A DNA stretch of 64,000 nt from Streptomyces sp. DH5. Its GTDB lineage: Bacteria > Actinomycetota > Actinomycetes > Streptomycetales > Streptomycetaceae. The translations under genes and the position numbers were made by a program. This document shows, piece by piece, positions 15,958-25,498 of the stretch. Position 1 is the first letter of the stretch. Every line of letters starts with the position of its first letter. The stretch covers positions 1 to 64,000 of the forward strand of contig NZ_JAHWGP010000027.1 of the NCBI RefSeq assembly GCF_020873915.1, read 5' to 3'. Below the pieces are notes generated by a model. It searched no databases. It was not told the origin of the DNA and saw only the letters and a program-made list of their open reading frames with translations.

Positions 15958-17484
15958 ATGACCGATCACGCGCTACGGCTGCTGCGGCAGGACCACCGCC
16001 TGGCCGAACTGGCGGCCTTCCCCTTCGACTTCGACCTGGACCGCGTCGCCCACGGCCATGTCGAGGAGGTCCGCCTCGCCTCGGGCGCGCCGCTGGAGGC
16101 GGTGGCAGGGGACGATACCGGCGGCACGTACTTCGTGTGCGCGGACGGCTCGGTGCTCTACGCCGACTCGGAGGGCGCTGCGGGGATCATCGGCTCCAGT
16201 GTCGACGAGGCCCTGGAGCTCGTGATCGGCCTGCCCGGCTGGCGCGGCTACACGCGTCTGTCGCCGGACGACGGCGAGGAGGAGATCCTGGCGTGCGTCG
16301 CGGAGACCGAGGACGGGATCCGTGAGTACTACGGGATCGACGAGGAGCGGGCCGAGCTCCGTGCGGCGCTGGGCTTCCCGGAACGCTCTCCGGTCGAGCT
16401 GGTGGGCAGACTGCGTGCCGCGCTGCTGCGCACCGAGCCGGACTTCGTTCTGCTCGACGCGGACGAGGGGTGCGCGTACGACCGGTTGGGCCCGGCCGGT
16501 CCCCCGCTGTGGGAGCCAGTGCTCGCGGCGGGCCACGCCGATCTCGCCCGCCTGCGGGAGGGTGACCACACGGCCTGGCGTGAAGTCGCCGAGGACCCGG
16601 TCCGGCGCCGGGTCACCCTGCGCGCCGCGCAGTTCGACCGCGCCGAGGGCGACCTGGAGCTGCTGCGGCATCTGCTGCGGCACGAGGCACGGTCCTCGAT
16701 GGCGGACGAACTGCGGCTCGCGGCCGTGCTGGTGGGGCTGCACGGGAACACCGGAGATCTGCCGCTGCTGCACGAAGTCCGGGAGACGGACTACGACACG
16801 GCGTGCGGCCTGGGCGGTATGCCGGAACCGGGTGCCGGCGCGGACGAGTTGCGACAGTGGGCGCGGGAGCTCGACGAGTCGATGTTCGGGACGGACCCGG
16901 TGGACGAGCCGGTCTCCACGTGGACCGACCTGGCGCGGGACCAGGGGATGACGGACCTCGCGCGGGTGACGCTGATCCGCGAACTCGACGCCGTCTTCAT
17001 GGACCAGAGCAGACTCCGCCGCCCCGAGGCGCCCCACACCCTGGCCACGGCCTTGCTGAGCGGGCTCGCCCGGGACTTCGAGAAACTCGGTGACCTTCCT
17101 CAGGCGCTGCGCGCCCAGCGCCTGTACGCCGCCCTCCAGGAGACGGCATGGGACCGGGCCTCGGCCCGGTACACCCTCGCCCGCCTGGAGCGGGAGGCGG
17201 GCCGGCTGCCGCAGGCGGCGGACAGCCTGGCCGCCGTGCGCGACGCCCTGGCCACTCCGGGCGACGACTCACTGCGCCACTGGCGGCGGGTCAACCTCGG
17301 CTGCTTCATCGCCGAGGAGCACTACCGGCTCACCCTCGCCCTGGCCGACGCGGACCGCCCCGAGGAGGCCCGTGTCCTCCTCACCGCCGCCGACACCGTA
17401 CTCGGTGAGCTCTCGGAGAACGCCGCCAAGGGCGTCCGCGAGCTCGCCGAGCTGACCGCCGCCCGCGTGCGGGAAGTCGGCTGA
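15958..17484 (+). CDS. Hypothetical protein with SUKH/SMI1-like segment and TPR-like C-terminus
   Basis: ATG 15958 gives 508 aa; a GTG at 15934 would add 8 residues and neither has a strong ribosome site. Residues ~45-90 (GGTYFVCADGSVLYADSEGAAG, then DEALELVIGLPGW) resemble the core of SMI1/SUKH-type modules. The middle is acidic and helical. The last ~130 residues (LARDFEKLGDLPQALRAQRLY, ARYTLARLEREAGRLPQAADSL) look like TPR units. SUKH-type modules are often immunity proteins against polymorphic toxins, but the match here is by eye and weak. It is followed 126 nt later by a DUF6461 gene in the same direction. Confidence 0.75.
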   Translation: MTDHALRLLRQDHRLAELAAFPFDFDLDRVAHGHVEEVRLASGAPLEAVAGDDTGGTYFVCADGSVLYADSEGAAGIIGSSVDEALELVIGLPGWRGYTRLSPDDGEEEILACVAETEDGIREYYGIDEERAELRAALGFPERSPVELVGRLRAALLRTEPDFVLLDADEGCAYDRLGPAGPPLWEPVLAAGHADLARLREGDHTAWREVAEDPVRRRVTLRAAQFDRAEGDLELLRHLLRHEARSSMADELRLAAVLVGLHGNTGDLPLLHEVRETDYDTACGLGGMPEPGAGADELRQWARELDESMFGTDPVDEPVSTWTDLARDQGMTDLARVTLIRELDAVFMDQSRLRRPEAPHTLATALLSGLARDFEKLGDLPQALRAQRLYAALQETAWDRASARYTLARLEREAGRLPQAADSLAAVRDALATPGDDSLRHWRRVNLGCFIAEEHYRLTLALADADRPEEARVLLTAADTVLGELSENAAKGVRELAELTAARVREVG

Positions 17485-17609
17485 GGACGGGCACGGCGGG
17501 CGGCCGGCCCGCCAGGAAGCAGGGGCTGCCGAAGCAGTCGCCATTGACAGGCCGGGGCCCGGCAGACACGATCCGGCAGACGGAGCCGGTAGAGGGGACG
17601 GGACGGAAC

Positions 17610-18233
17610 ATGGTGGCGGACGCGCTCGACTGGGCGGGCGACCAAATGTGCGTCACCTTCACCCGGGGCCTGGATCCCGCCGAGGTGTTCACCCGCTACG
17701 GCGCCGACCCGGACCGTTCTCGTCTGCTCGACGCGGACGCCGCGTCAGACCTGCCCACAGGTCAGTTCGCCGCCGGAACGGTGTCGCTCCTGCGGGCCGG
17801 AAGGCTCGGCGACTGGACGTTCTGCGTCGAGGAGGACGGCGTCATCGGCTCATGGCCCGAACTCCTCGCCGCCTTGTCCCGCGGCACCGAGACCTACAGC
17901 GTCCTGTCCACCGAGGGCCTTGCCGTCTTCCAGCACTGGCGCGACGGCCAGTGCCTGGAGAACTTCGAACCCGGCCCGGAACAACCCCGGCCCGAACACT
18001 CCGGCCCTTGGTGGGACAGGGTCCAGGAAGCCCTGGCCGAGCACGAGGGGTCCGGAATCGCCTCCGTGGTCGCCCTCGTCCTGGACCACCTCGGTCTCAC
18101 CCTGGACGACGCGACCCTGGCCACCCCCTGGCCCACGCTGACCGTCACGGAGGACGACGTCCCGACCGCACCACGCGGTGACTCCTACGCGGGCGAGGGC
18201 CCGGTCCCGCCGGGCGCCGTCGAAATCCTGTAG
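17610..18233 (+). CDS. DUF6461-type protein
   Basis: ATG 17610 gives 207 aa, with AGAGGGGACGGGACGG upstream. An in-frame TTG at 17544 would add 22 residues but lacks a ribosome site. Typical features of these actinobacterial proteins are an N-terminal helix (ALDWAGDQMCVTFTRGLDP), DWTFCVEEDGVIG, a GTETYSVLSTEGLAVFQHWRDG stretch and an FEPGPE segment. The function of the family is not established. These genes often occur singly in Streptomyces near other unknowns with immunity-like folds. It converges with the EcsC-family gene on the other strand. Confidence 0.75.
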   Translation: MVADALDWAGDQMCVTFTRGLDPAEVFTRYGADPDRSRLLDADAASDLPTGQFAAGTVSLLRAGRLGDWTFCVEEDGVIGSWPELLAALSRGTETYSVLSTEGLAVFQHWRDGQCLENFEPGPEQPRPEHSGPWWDRVQEALAEHEGSGIASVVALVLDHLGLTLDDATLATPWPTLTVTEDDVPTAPRGDSYAGEGPVPPGAVEIL

Positions 18234-18566
18234 GTCCCGGGTAGCCCTCGCCGCCCCGTGCCCGTCAGGAGTCCGGGAACGGGTTTCGGCTGCCGGTACA
18301 GGCCGCTCCCTCCAGCACGTGATGCCGGTGATCGGCGGCCGGCCGTACAGGGCGAGGATCTCGCTGGCGAGGGCGATGGTCCGCAACAACGGGTTGTCCC
18401 GCTGCCGGTGGGCCTCGCACCTCCGCCCGCGGCGGGCACTTCGTCTTCGCCGAGCGGGACGTTTCTCGTGCCCTCGCCGACCGTCAGCGCGACGGTGATC
18501 GCGCTGACGGTGCAGGAGAGTCCGGAACCCGTGCGGCACACCTCGCCTACTCGGTCCGCTTCTTCG
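18234..18566. other. 333-bp convergent intergenic region
   Basis: Short open frames exist on both strands but none has a ribosome site or consistent third-position G/C. No strong hairpin was found. Nothing else is supported here. Confidence 0.6.
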
Positions 18567-19322
18567 TCACTCCGGTTCCTCGGCCCGCAGGGTGCCTTCG
18601 CGCAGGGCCTTGTCCGTGGCCCGTCCGATGACGGCGGTCGCTCCCGCGTCCACGGCGCCTCCGACGATGCCTCCCAGGATCGGGATCCCCTTGGCGAGCG
18701 TGATCGCGGCGCGCTTGGTTCCGTACTTCGCGACGAGGTGGGTTCCGGCCTTCTTGTTGATCGCCCGGATCACCGTGATCGGGATCTTTTTGATCATCTG
18801 CTCGCCGAGTTTCTGGCCGACCTTCACACCGAAGGACGCCAGGACGTTCTGCGCGCTCATCCCGATCGCGAGCATCATCGCGACGGTCCGCACGTGCGGA
18901 TCACGGATGTCCCATCCCCGAAGGTGCGCGATGGAACCGGCCATCCGCATGTTGATGGCGAGGGACGCGGCCACGTTCGCGGGGATCGTCACGCCTGCGG
19001 TGATCAGGCCTCCGAGCCCGGTGACGAACCCCTGGGTCCCGGCGGCGGCCACGGACTCCTTGATGAGGCGGGAGATGACCGCGTCGATGTCGTCCTTCAT
19101 GTCCTCGGAGGAACGGCGTTCCTCGTCGTCAGGTGCCCGGTAAGCGTCACCCTGCCGACGCGAAAGACGGTCCTCGGCCCAGGTCACCGACCCCGTGACC
19201 GGCCCCACGCCGTTCACCATGACCTTCTCCGCGAGATCGGCGATCCACCGCCCGGCCTTCTCGACCGCTCCCTCGTCAGGAGTCTTCTCGTCTCCCTCGT
19301 CAGGAGTCTTCCCTTCGGCCAT
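18567..19322 (-). CDS. EcsC-family protein
   Basis: This 251-aa protein starts at ATG 19322, with GGAAGGGG upstream. The EcsC-like core is recognised by INMRMAGSIAHLRGWDIRDP, VRTVAMMLAIGMSA, and glycine-rich amphipathic or membrane segments (GFVTGLGGLITAGVTIPANVAASLAI and GIPILGGIVGGAVDAGATAVIGRATDKAL). The N-terminus contains a short direct repeat (TPDEGDEKTPDEG). EcsC homologues were first noted next to the Ecs ABC transporter in Bacillus, and their role is unclear; many are membrane-associated. It stands alone between the DUF6461 gene and the helicase gene. Confidence 0.85.
   Translation of the reverse strand: MAEGKTPDEGDEKTPDEGAVEKAGRWIADLAEKVMVNGVGPVTGSVTWAEDRLSRRQGDAYRAPDDEERRSSEDMKDDIDAVISRLIKESVAAAGTQGFVTGLGGLITAGVTIPANVAASLAINMRMAGSIAHLRGWDIRDPHVRTVAMMLAIGMSAQNVLASFGVKVGQKLGEQMIKKIPITVIRAINKKAGTHLVAKYGTKRAAITLAKGIPILGGIVGGAVDAGATAVIGRATDKALREGTLRAEEPE
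19268..19310 (-). repeat. Short direct repeat in the EcsC-family gene
   Basis: The 19-mer CTCCCTCGTCAGGAGTCTT occurs at 19268-19286 and 19292-19310 (period 24 nt). It encodes the duplicated TPDEG segment near the N-terminus. Confidence 0.9.
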
Positions 19323-19593
19323 CGCGCACCCCTTCCGTGAGCGCCCCACCGGGGCGTCCCGCACTGCCGCGGGCAGGAGGAGGAGTCCGTCGCCGGCATC
19401 CCGGCGATATTGCGGGCGGCTGAAGCCGCATCCCCGCCACTGCCCGCCCACCCCTAGCGCCACGACGTCCTTCGCCGCACCGCCCTTCACGAGCTGAAGC
19501 GGCTACACCTTCCCATGGAAGTGAAAGCGCCGTCAAACCTCACTTGCCTTCTTGTGTGCGCTCGTTCCAGGGACATTGAGCGGACCGTGCCGG

Positions 19594-21735
19594 CTACCCC
19601 GCCCCGCAGCCGGCCTCCACCAGGAACGGGCTCGGCTGCCCGGTCCACGAGACGTACAGGCCGTCCCGGGCCCGGGTGCAGGCGACGAACAGCAGGCAGC
19701 GTTCCGCGGCGAGGTCGGCCTCGTGCTGGAGCCGGTCGACCTCCTCCGGGGTGAGGGCCGAAGGGTTCGGCAGGGCGCGGTCGTCGACGCCGACGACGGC
19801 GGTGTAGCGGTACTCGAGTCCCTTGAAGGTGTGCATGGTGCCCACGTTGACCGCGTCGTCGGTGCGGGCGGCTCCCGCGCGGACCCGGCTGGCGGGGATC
19901 CCGGCCGCGATCAGACGGTCCTTGGCCTTCTCGCAGGTCTTGTTGAACCGCGCACAGATCCCGATCTCCCCGTACGCGGCGCCGCCGTCCACCCACGCGC
20001 GCACCTGCTCGACCAGGGCGTCGAGTTCGGCCTCCTCCGTCTGAGCCTCGTGGACGTGCGGCCCGGAGCCGTGCAGGGCGGAGCTGTACCCGATCAGGGT
20101 GTCGTGCCGTCCGCTGTCGGCCAGTTCGGCGTAGGGGCGGCCGAGCAGGAGTCCCGTCGCCCAGCTGAGGATCTCCTGGGTGGAGCGGTAGTTCTTGCGC
20201 AGCTTGGTCGAACGGCCGGCGACGTTGATGCCGAGGGACTTCAGCGACACCCGGTTGTCGTAGATCCGCTGGTGCGGGTCGCCCGCGACGAACAGGTCGT
20301 CGGGGCGCCGCGGGGCGGCCGCGCGGAGCATCCGCCACTGGGCCGGGTGGAGGTCCTGGGCCTCGTCGACGACGACGTGCCGGTAGCACGGTCCCTGCCC
20401 GGTCAGCAGGTCGGTGGCCTCCACGCAGGTGCCGAGGTAGGTACGCAGCCCGTCCCCGTCCAGTCGCCGGGTGAACTCCTCCACGGTCCGCCACACCAGC
20501 GGCCGGGCGGAGGACGGCAGCGCGCTGCCGCGGCCCCGGCGCTCGCAGCGCTCGTACTCCTCCCGGCTGCGGATGTCCTGGGCGAGGACGACGTGCTTGT
20601 ACTCCTGGGCGAGGAACTGCGGGGTGCCGGTGAAGCCGGCGGCTTCCGCGGCCTGTTCCCACCGGGCGGTCTCCTCGTACCCGGTGAGCGGGCGGCGCGA
20701 GGTGTTGACCACGCGTCCGGCGAAGGCGTCGACGGTCATGACGTCGACCCGGTCGCGCAGGTCCGGGTCGTCGACGAGCAGGCAGAGCCCTTCGGTGAGG
20801 GCGTCCACGAGGGCGTTGGTGAAGGTGGTGAGGAGGATGCGGTCGCCGTCGCGCAGGTGCCGCAGCAGGTGCCGCACCCGGTGGAGGGCGACGACGGACT
20901 TCCCGGTGCCGGGCCCGCCGGTCACCTGCGCGGGGCCGGAGTACGACGGGCGGTAGGCGACCTTGTGCTGGGCGGGGTGCAGGAAGATCCGCCAGGCGGC
21001 GAACGGCTTGTCGAGGATGTCGCGCAGTTCGTCGGCGTCCGTGACGACGGCGATCCGGGTGCGGGTGTGCGCGATGGCGGTCGCGTAGTCGGTGGTGTCC
21101 ACGGGCTCCTGCGAGGCCGCGTCGGCCAGCGCCGGCACGACGACCTCCTGCCACGTCTGCTCGACGCCCGCGCCGAGGGCCAGGTGCTCCAGCACCTTGT
21201 ACTGGTCCGGCGGGAAGAACCGACCGAAGACGTCGAGCTGTTCCAGGCTGGTCAGCACGCGTGCCTGCGCGAGGGTGGTGGCGTCGATGCCGAGCGCGGC
21301 CATCTCCCCGTCGGAGACCTCCGCGAAGAGCCGCCGCTCCTCGGCGGGCGCGACGCGCTCGAAGGTGGGGGTCAGCTCTTCCAGGGCGGCGATCTCGCGG
21401 AGCTCCACGGCGCCGGTGACGGCGTTGATGGTCGCCTTCTGCCGCACCGCCCACCCGGTGGCCTCGTCGTGCGGGCCGACCCGGAGCAGCACGAAGGTGT
21501 CGCCGGTCTCGGGCGCGAGGACCACGCCGCGGTACCCCTGGGTGATCCGGATGGTCCGGATCTGCCGGTCCCTGGCGCCCTTGAGGGATTCCAGCTTCAG
21601 GCCCGGATCCCTGAAGAGCTGGTCGAGGGGGAGCCGCTCGAACTTCTCCCAGGCGTCGAACACGCCGTTCCTGACGTGCTTCTCGAGCTTCGCCAGCTGC
21701 TGGCAGAAGGCCTTGTCGAGGGCGAGGTGCGGCAT
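19594..21735 (-). CDS. UvrD/Rep-like superfamily 1 helicase with RelE-like N-terminal domain
   Basis: This 713-aa protein has SF1A helicase motifs: GGPGTGKS (Walker A, about residue 270), TFTNALV (Ia), VVDEAQDLHPAQ (II, about 455), VAGDPHQRIYDNR (III), LRKNYRST (IV), GTMHTFKGLEYR (V) and VACTRARDGLYVSW (VI). Before the motor, residues ~1-95 carry a small alpha/beta module (LAKLEKHVRNGVFDAWEKF, RDRQIRTIRITQGYRGVVL, FVLLRVGPHDEA). It resembles a RelE/ParE-type toxin fold and is frequent in actinobacterial stand-alone UvrD-like proteins. It likely translocates on single-stranded DNA; its partner is unknown. The C-terminus lacks the long 2B insertion of true UvrD. It stands alone, transcribed leftward. 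Confidence 0.88.
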   Translation of the reverse strand: MPHLALDKAFCQQLAKLEKHVRNGVFDAWEKFERLPLDQLFRDPGLKLESLKGARDRQIRTIRITQGYRGVVLAPETGDTFVLLRVGPHDEATGWAVRQKATINAVTGAVELREIAALEELTPTFERVAPAEERRLFAEVSDGEMAALGIDATTLAQARVLTSLEQLDVFGRFFPPDQYKVLEHLALGAGVEQTWQEVVVPALADAASQEPVDTTDYATAIAHTRTRIAVVTDADELRDILDKPFAAWRIFLHPAQHKVAYRPSYSGPAQVTGGPGTGKSVVALHRVRHLLRHLRDGDRILLTTFTNALVDALTEGLCLLVDDPDLRDRVDVMTVDAFAGRVVNTSRRPLTGYEETARWEQAAEAAGFTGTPQFLAQEYKHVVLAQDIRSREEYERCERRGRGSALPSSARPLVWRTVEEFTRRLDGDGLRTYLGTCVEATDLLTGQGPCYRHVVVDEAQDLHPAQWRMLRAAAPRRPDDLFVAGDPHQRIYDNRVSLKSLGINVAGRSTKLRKNYRSTQEILSWATGLLLGRPYAELADSGRHDTLIGYSSALHGSGPHVHEAQTEEAELDALVEQVRAWVDGGAAYGEIGICARFNKTCEKAKDRLIAAGIPASRVRAGAARTDDAVNVGTMHTFKGLEYRYTAVVGVDDRALPNPSALTPEEVDRLQHEADLAAERCLLFVACTRARDGLYVSWTGQPSPFLVEAGCGAG

Positions 21736-21881
21736 GCCGGGATTTTAGGCCGCCCCGGCGTGGCCGTGGGCGGCGGGCGTTCGTCTGGATCGTCTGGTGG
21801 CGGGCCGGGGCTGCCGGCTGAAGAAGCGGTCGCGGTGCCGGTCGTGGCGCACGCGTCGGCGCGGAGGGATTCCCCGAGGGC

Positions 21882-22925
21882 TCACTGGACCAGTTCGATG
21901 TGGGGGTGGGCGGGGTCGGCCGGGCAGGCGTGGAGCTGGAGGTGGTAGCCGCCGACGATGTCGATCAGGGTGAAGTTGCCGTCCCGGGCGCCCAGGGGAG
22001 GCGGGGCCGGGTTCGCCGGTTCCTCCTCGGCGATCCAGGACGCGCCGATGCCGTCCCATTCCGAGGAGGCGATGGTGAGGAGCGGGACCGCCTCGGTGCC
22101 GCACTCGGGGCAGGGGCGGTCGACGGGGTCGATGTCGCCCCAGCTGGTCCAGCCGCCGGTCTTCCAGCCGGGGGCGGTGGAGAGGCTGCCCAGATAGAGC
22201 TCGCCCAGATCATCCATGTCGTACCGCGTGGGGTCGATCGTCCCCCAGCGGCTCGCGTCCTCCAGCTGGGCCCGAAGTTCCTCGTCCAGCTCCCCGGGGT
22301 GGGGGAAGTCGGTGACCTGCTCCGGGGAGAACAGGCACGGCTCCGGGAGGTAGGAGCCGTCCTGGACGACCGGCGGCTCGGGCGGTGCGTCGAGGACGTC
22401 GGTGACGGTGGCGGAGGAGCGCCAGAAGAGCGCGGTCCTGGGGTGGGGGCGCTCCGCGTGGTCGAAGGGGCACCACAGGACCTGGAGGAGGTCCGCGTCG
22501 GCCGGGCGGGGGAAGGGGACGTCGCGGGCGTGGAGCTGGGCGACGGGCAGGAGGGGGATCGGGCCGTCGAACCACGGGCGGCCCACCCCGATCCGCTCCC
22601 AGGTCGCCTGTTCCTCGGGGGTCCGCTGGGGTGCCTCGGGGTCGAGGCGCAGTCGCTCGGCCGCCGCGGCACGGACGCGGCGCAGGAGCCGGATGTCGTC
22701 CGGGGAGTGGACCGCCCGCGCCGCGTGCCGGTCGTGCGGCTCGTCGCAGTACGGCCACGGCTCGCCGGCGGGCCACAGCAGCGGTCCGCCGACGGAGCTG
22801 TCGTGCACGGTCGGCGCTCCGGGGCGCGGGTGCAGCCGGGTCGCCGTGCGCGCCAGCGGAGCCAGTCGGGGAAAGAGCGCGGTCACGTCGACCGGCCGCG
22901 GCGGGGTGGTGAAGGTGGCGTTCAC
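21882..22925 (-). CDS. DUF1963/YwqG-like protein
   Basis: GTG 22925 gives 347 aa; a GTG at 22964 would add 13 residues. The signature SSVGGPLLWPAGEPWPYCD is typical of DUF1963/YwqG proteins. It is followed by PLLPVAQLHARDVPFP, LLQVLWCPFDH, and a late CPECGTEAVPLLTIAS with a CxxC pair near DGIGASW. The family function is unknown; members occur near toxin-immunity and SUKH genes in many bacteria. It lies between the helicase and the kinase gene, on the same strand as both, but gaps of 146 and 279 nt argue for separate transcription. Confidence 0.72.
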   Translation of the reverse strand: MNATFTTPPRPVDVTALFPRLAPLARTATRLHPRPGAPTVHDSSVGGPLLWPAGEPWPYCDEPHDRHAARAVHSPDDIRLLRRVRAAAAERLRLDPEAPQRTPEEQATWERIGVGRPWFDGPIPLLPVAQLHARDVPFPRPADADLLQVLWCPFDHAERPHPRTALFWRSSATVTDVLDAPPEPPVVQDGSYLPEPCLFSPEQVTDFPHPGELDEELRAQLEDASRWGTIDPTRYDMDDLGELYLGSLSTAPGWKTGGWTSWGDIDPVDRPCPECGTEAVPLLTIASSEWDGIGASWIAEEEPANPAPPPLGARDGNFTLIDIVGGYHLQLHACPADPAHPHIELVQ

Positions 22926-23204
22926 GGCGGTGATGCTGCCAGCAGCGTCTGACAACGGGTGCACCGAACCGCGTCAGCCGGCACCACACGGCTTCCCGGG
23001 GCGGCGGTTCCTCGGCCGGAGCGAGGAAGTTCAGGCCGTGACGGCGGTGTTCGCCGGAGTGGTTCCGCCGGTCGGCCTTCCCGGTGCGGCGCTGGGGCTC
23101 ACGCGCTCACCGCACTGAGCGTTCCAGGTCCCGGGCCCGGGTGCGACGACGAACCGGGCGGGCAGCAGGTGTCCGTCGGCCGGCTGCCGACCGGGCCGTA
23201 CCGG

Positions 23205-24797
23205 TCACCCGCCGTCGAGTTCCCGGCGGAGCATGGCCAGGACCTCCGCGGCCTCGACGGCCACGTCGTGGTGCGGCCCGTGTACGAGTACGACGTCCTC
23301 GTACAGGGCCTCCAGGCAGGCCCGGGCCTCCCGCGGGTTGCCCTGGCCGATCAGCAGCACGCCGATGTCACGGCGCAGCTCCACGGCCGCGTCGCTGACG
23401 TCGCTCTCGACGGCTCGCTCCACCTCGAGGACCCTCCGCAGCTCCGCCAGTGCTTCGGTCACCTGGCCGAGTTCGCCGCGGCAGCGGGCGGCCTGGGCGC
23501 GGCAGTCACGGGCGGCTTCGTCGGTCGGCCCGTTGATGCGGCCGTACGCCTCGGCCAGCGCCTCGAACTCGGGCAGGGCCGCCCGGTGGTCGCCCGCGAG
23601 CTGTCGGCTGACCGCCCGGCGGCGCCGCAGCCGCAGGACGGCCTTGTTCTCGGCGCCCAGGGCCCGCGCCAGCGGCTCGATCATCTCGCCCGCGACCTCG
23701 GCGGCCTGCGTGTAGCGCTCCTCCTCCATGAGGGCGATGTAGTGCTCGTCGACCTCCCGCAACTGGGCCCGCAGCAGCTCCCGCTCGGGCGGCGAGACCA
23801 CGTGCTCGGCGACCCGGCCGGGCGCCGACGCGTCCGGGGCGGCACCGGGACGGCTCTCGACCCGGGCGCGGGGTGCGTAGGGGCGCCGGTAGAGCCCGGT
23901 CGGGTCCGGCGCCCCGGGCGGCCCGGCCTCCCCGAGGGCGGAGGACTCCCCGGGGGCGGGCAGGAAGGGCATCAGCCGCTCGTACACCTCCTGCACGTCC
24001 ACCGGCCGGCTCTCCGGGGTCTTGCGGAGCAGGTGCAGGACCAGCGCCTCCAGTTCCTCCGGCACGTCGGCCCGCAGCCGCCGCAGTGGGGTGGGCGCGG
24101 CGCGGACGTGCCGGTCCATCAGCTCGAAGTCGCTGCGCGCGCTGAACAGAGGCGTGCCGCAGAGGAGTTCGTGGAGCACGCAGCCGAGGGCGTAGAGGTC
24201 GGTGCGCGGGGTGACCCGGGTGCCGCGCACCTGCTCGGGCGCCATGTACTGGTGCGTGCCGATGGGCCGGCCGGAGAGGGTCAGCCTGGTGACGTCGGTC
24301 TGCAGGATCGCCGCGACGCCGAAGTCGAGGACCTTCACCGTGCCGTCCCGCGCGACCAGGATGTTGGACGGCTTGAGGTCGCGGTGCACCACGGGCACGT
24401 CGTGCGCGTACGACAGCACGGTGGCGACCTGCGCGGCGACCGCCACCGCCCAGCTGACCGGGAGGGGCCGTTCCTCGTGCACGTACCGGGTGAGGGGGAC
24501 GCCCTCCACCAGCTCCATGACGAGGAACAGGTGCTCGTGGGTGTTGTCGAGGACGGCGTCGTACACCTGCGGCACGCCCGGGTGCTGGATGCGGGCGGTG
24601 ATCCGCGCCTCGCGGCGGAAGCGCCGCTCGAACTCCTCGGCCATCTGCGGCGTCGCGGCGACGGCCTGCGGCCGGATCCGCTTCACGGCGACCGGCCGGT
24701 CCAGGACCGCGTCGTAGCCCCGCCACACGTCGCCCATGCCGCCGTGGCCGAGCCGCTCCAGCAGCTCGTAGCGGCCCGCGATCGGTCTGTCCGGCAC
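23205..24797 (-). CDS. Ser/Thr protein kinase (PknB-type) with helical C-terminal region
   Basis: This 530-aa protein has a Hanks-type kinase domain at residues ~8-270: LGHGGMGDVW glycine loop, VAVKRI with the ATP-binding Lys, VVHRDLKPSNIL catalytic loop, VKVLDFGVA metal site, GTHQYMAPEQ activation segment and DLYALGCVLHELL. A Pro/Ala linker follows. The C-terminal ~200 residues are helical and TPR-like (ITEALAELRRVLEVE, AEVLAMLRREL). No transmembrane helix or PASTA repeat is seen, so it is likely cytosolic with a protein-binding tail. GTG 24797 begins right at the MPDRPIAGRYELLERLG opening. The neighbouring RsbW-like ATPase gene lies upstream on the same strand, so they may act in one signalling route. 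Confidence 0.92.
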   Translation of the reverse strand: MPDRPIAGRYELLERLGHGGMGDVWRGYDAVLDRPVAVKRIRPQAVAATPQMAEEFERRFRREARITARIQHPGVPQVYDAVLDNTHEHLFLVMELVEGVPLTRYVHEERPLPVSWAVAVAAQVATVLSYAHDVPVVHRDLKPSNILVARDGTVKVLDFGVAAILQTDVTRLTLSGRPIGTHQYMAPEQVRGTRVTPRTDLYALGCVLHELLCGTPLFSARSDFELMDRHVRAAPTPLRRLRADVPEELEALVLHLLRKTPESRPVDVQEVYERLMPFLPAPGESSALGEAGPPGAPDPTGLYRRPYAPRARVESRPGAAPDASAPGRVAEHVVSPPERELLRAQLREVDEHYIALMEEERYTQAAEVAGEMIEPLARALGAENKAVLRLRRRRAVSRQLAGDHRAALPEFEALAEAYGRINGPTDEAARDCRAQAARCRGELGQVTEALAELRRVLEVERAVESDVSDAAVELRRDIGVLLIGQGNPREARACLEALYEDVVLVHGPHHDVAVEAAEVLAMLRRELDGG

Positions 24798-24898
24798 CTG
24801 TCCCCGCCCCGCGTCCTCACCGGCGCTCGCTCGTTCTTCCGAGCCCCGTCGGTCGCGGCCAGTTTCCCCGGAAAGGGATCACTGCGTCCAGCCGGGGC

Positions 24899-25378
24899 CT
24901 AGGAGGGCGCGGGGGACGGGCCGGATCGCGCCACTGGATCCAGCGTGTCCACCGTGTATTCGGCCCAGACCGTCTTGCCGGGGCCGTCCGGGCGCGGTGT
25001 GCAGCCCCAGCGGTCGGCCAGCGCCGCGACGAGCAGCAGGCCGCGTCCGCCCTCGCCGTCGTCCGTCGCGGTGGCGGGGAGGCGGGGGAGACTCTCGCCC
25101 CGGGTGTCGGTGACCTCGATCCGTACGGTGCGGGTGGCCGGGGTGGCGGTCAGGCACAGGCGGAAGTCCCGGCCCGCCACGTGCCCGTGCTGTACGGCGT
25201 TGGCGCACAGCTCCGCGGCCACGAGCGTGACGGCGTCGTGCGCGTCGCTGTCGTACGGGACGCCCCAGGCGTCGAGGCAGTGCTCGCACATGCGCCGGGC
25301 GAGGCGTGCGCCGCGCGGGGTGGAGCTGAAGCACATCGTGAATTGGTGCACCGTGACGGGTGATTGTGTTGCGGTCAT
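24899..25378 (-). CDS. RsbW-like ATP-binding regulatory protein (HATPase_c_2)
   Basis: This 159-aa single GHKL ATPase domain of the anti-sigma / SpoIIAB-RsbW type has the N-box VAAELCANAVQHG, the G1-like IEVTDTRGE and the G2 box GEGGRGLLLVAALADRWG. Streptomyces carry dozens of these, often beside XRE-DUF397 pairs as here. The ATG at 25378 faces the XRE gene (divergent, 120-nt gap). It may antagonise a partner factor or act as a small kinase; the partner is not encoded in the window. Confidence 0.88.
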   Translation of the reverse strand: MTATQSPVTVHQFTMCFSSTPRGARLARRMCEHCLDAWGVPYDSDAHDAVTLVAAELCANAVQHGHVAGRDFRLCLTATPATRTVRIEVTDTRGESLPRLPATATDDGEGGRGLLLVAALADRWGCTPRPDGPGKTVWAEYTVDTLDPVARSGPSPAPS

Positions 25379-25498
25379 GCACTCACGGTGGCGTGGTGTG
25401 GCCTAGCGTGACCAGTGGTGACGCGCTGCTTCCGGGGGTTCGTACGGGGTGGACGCGGGCGCTGTACGGGACGGTACGCGGGGAGAGGCGGCAGGGCG

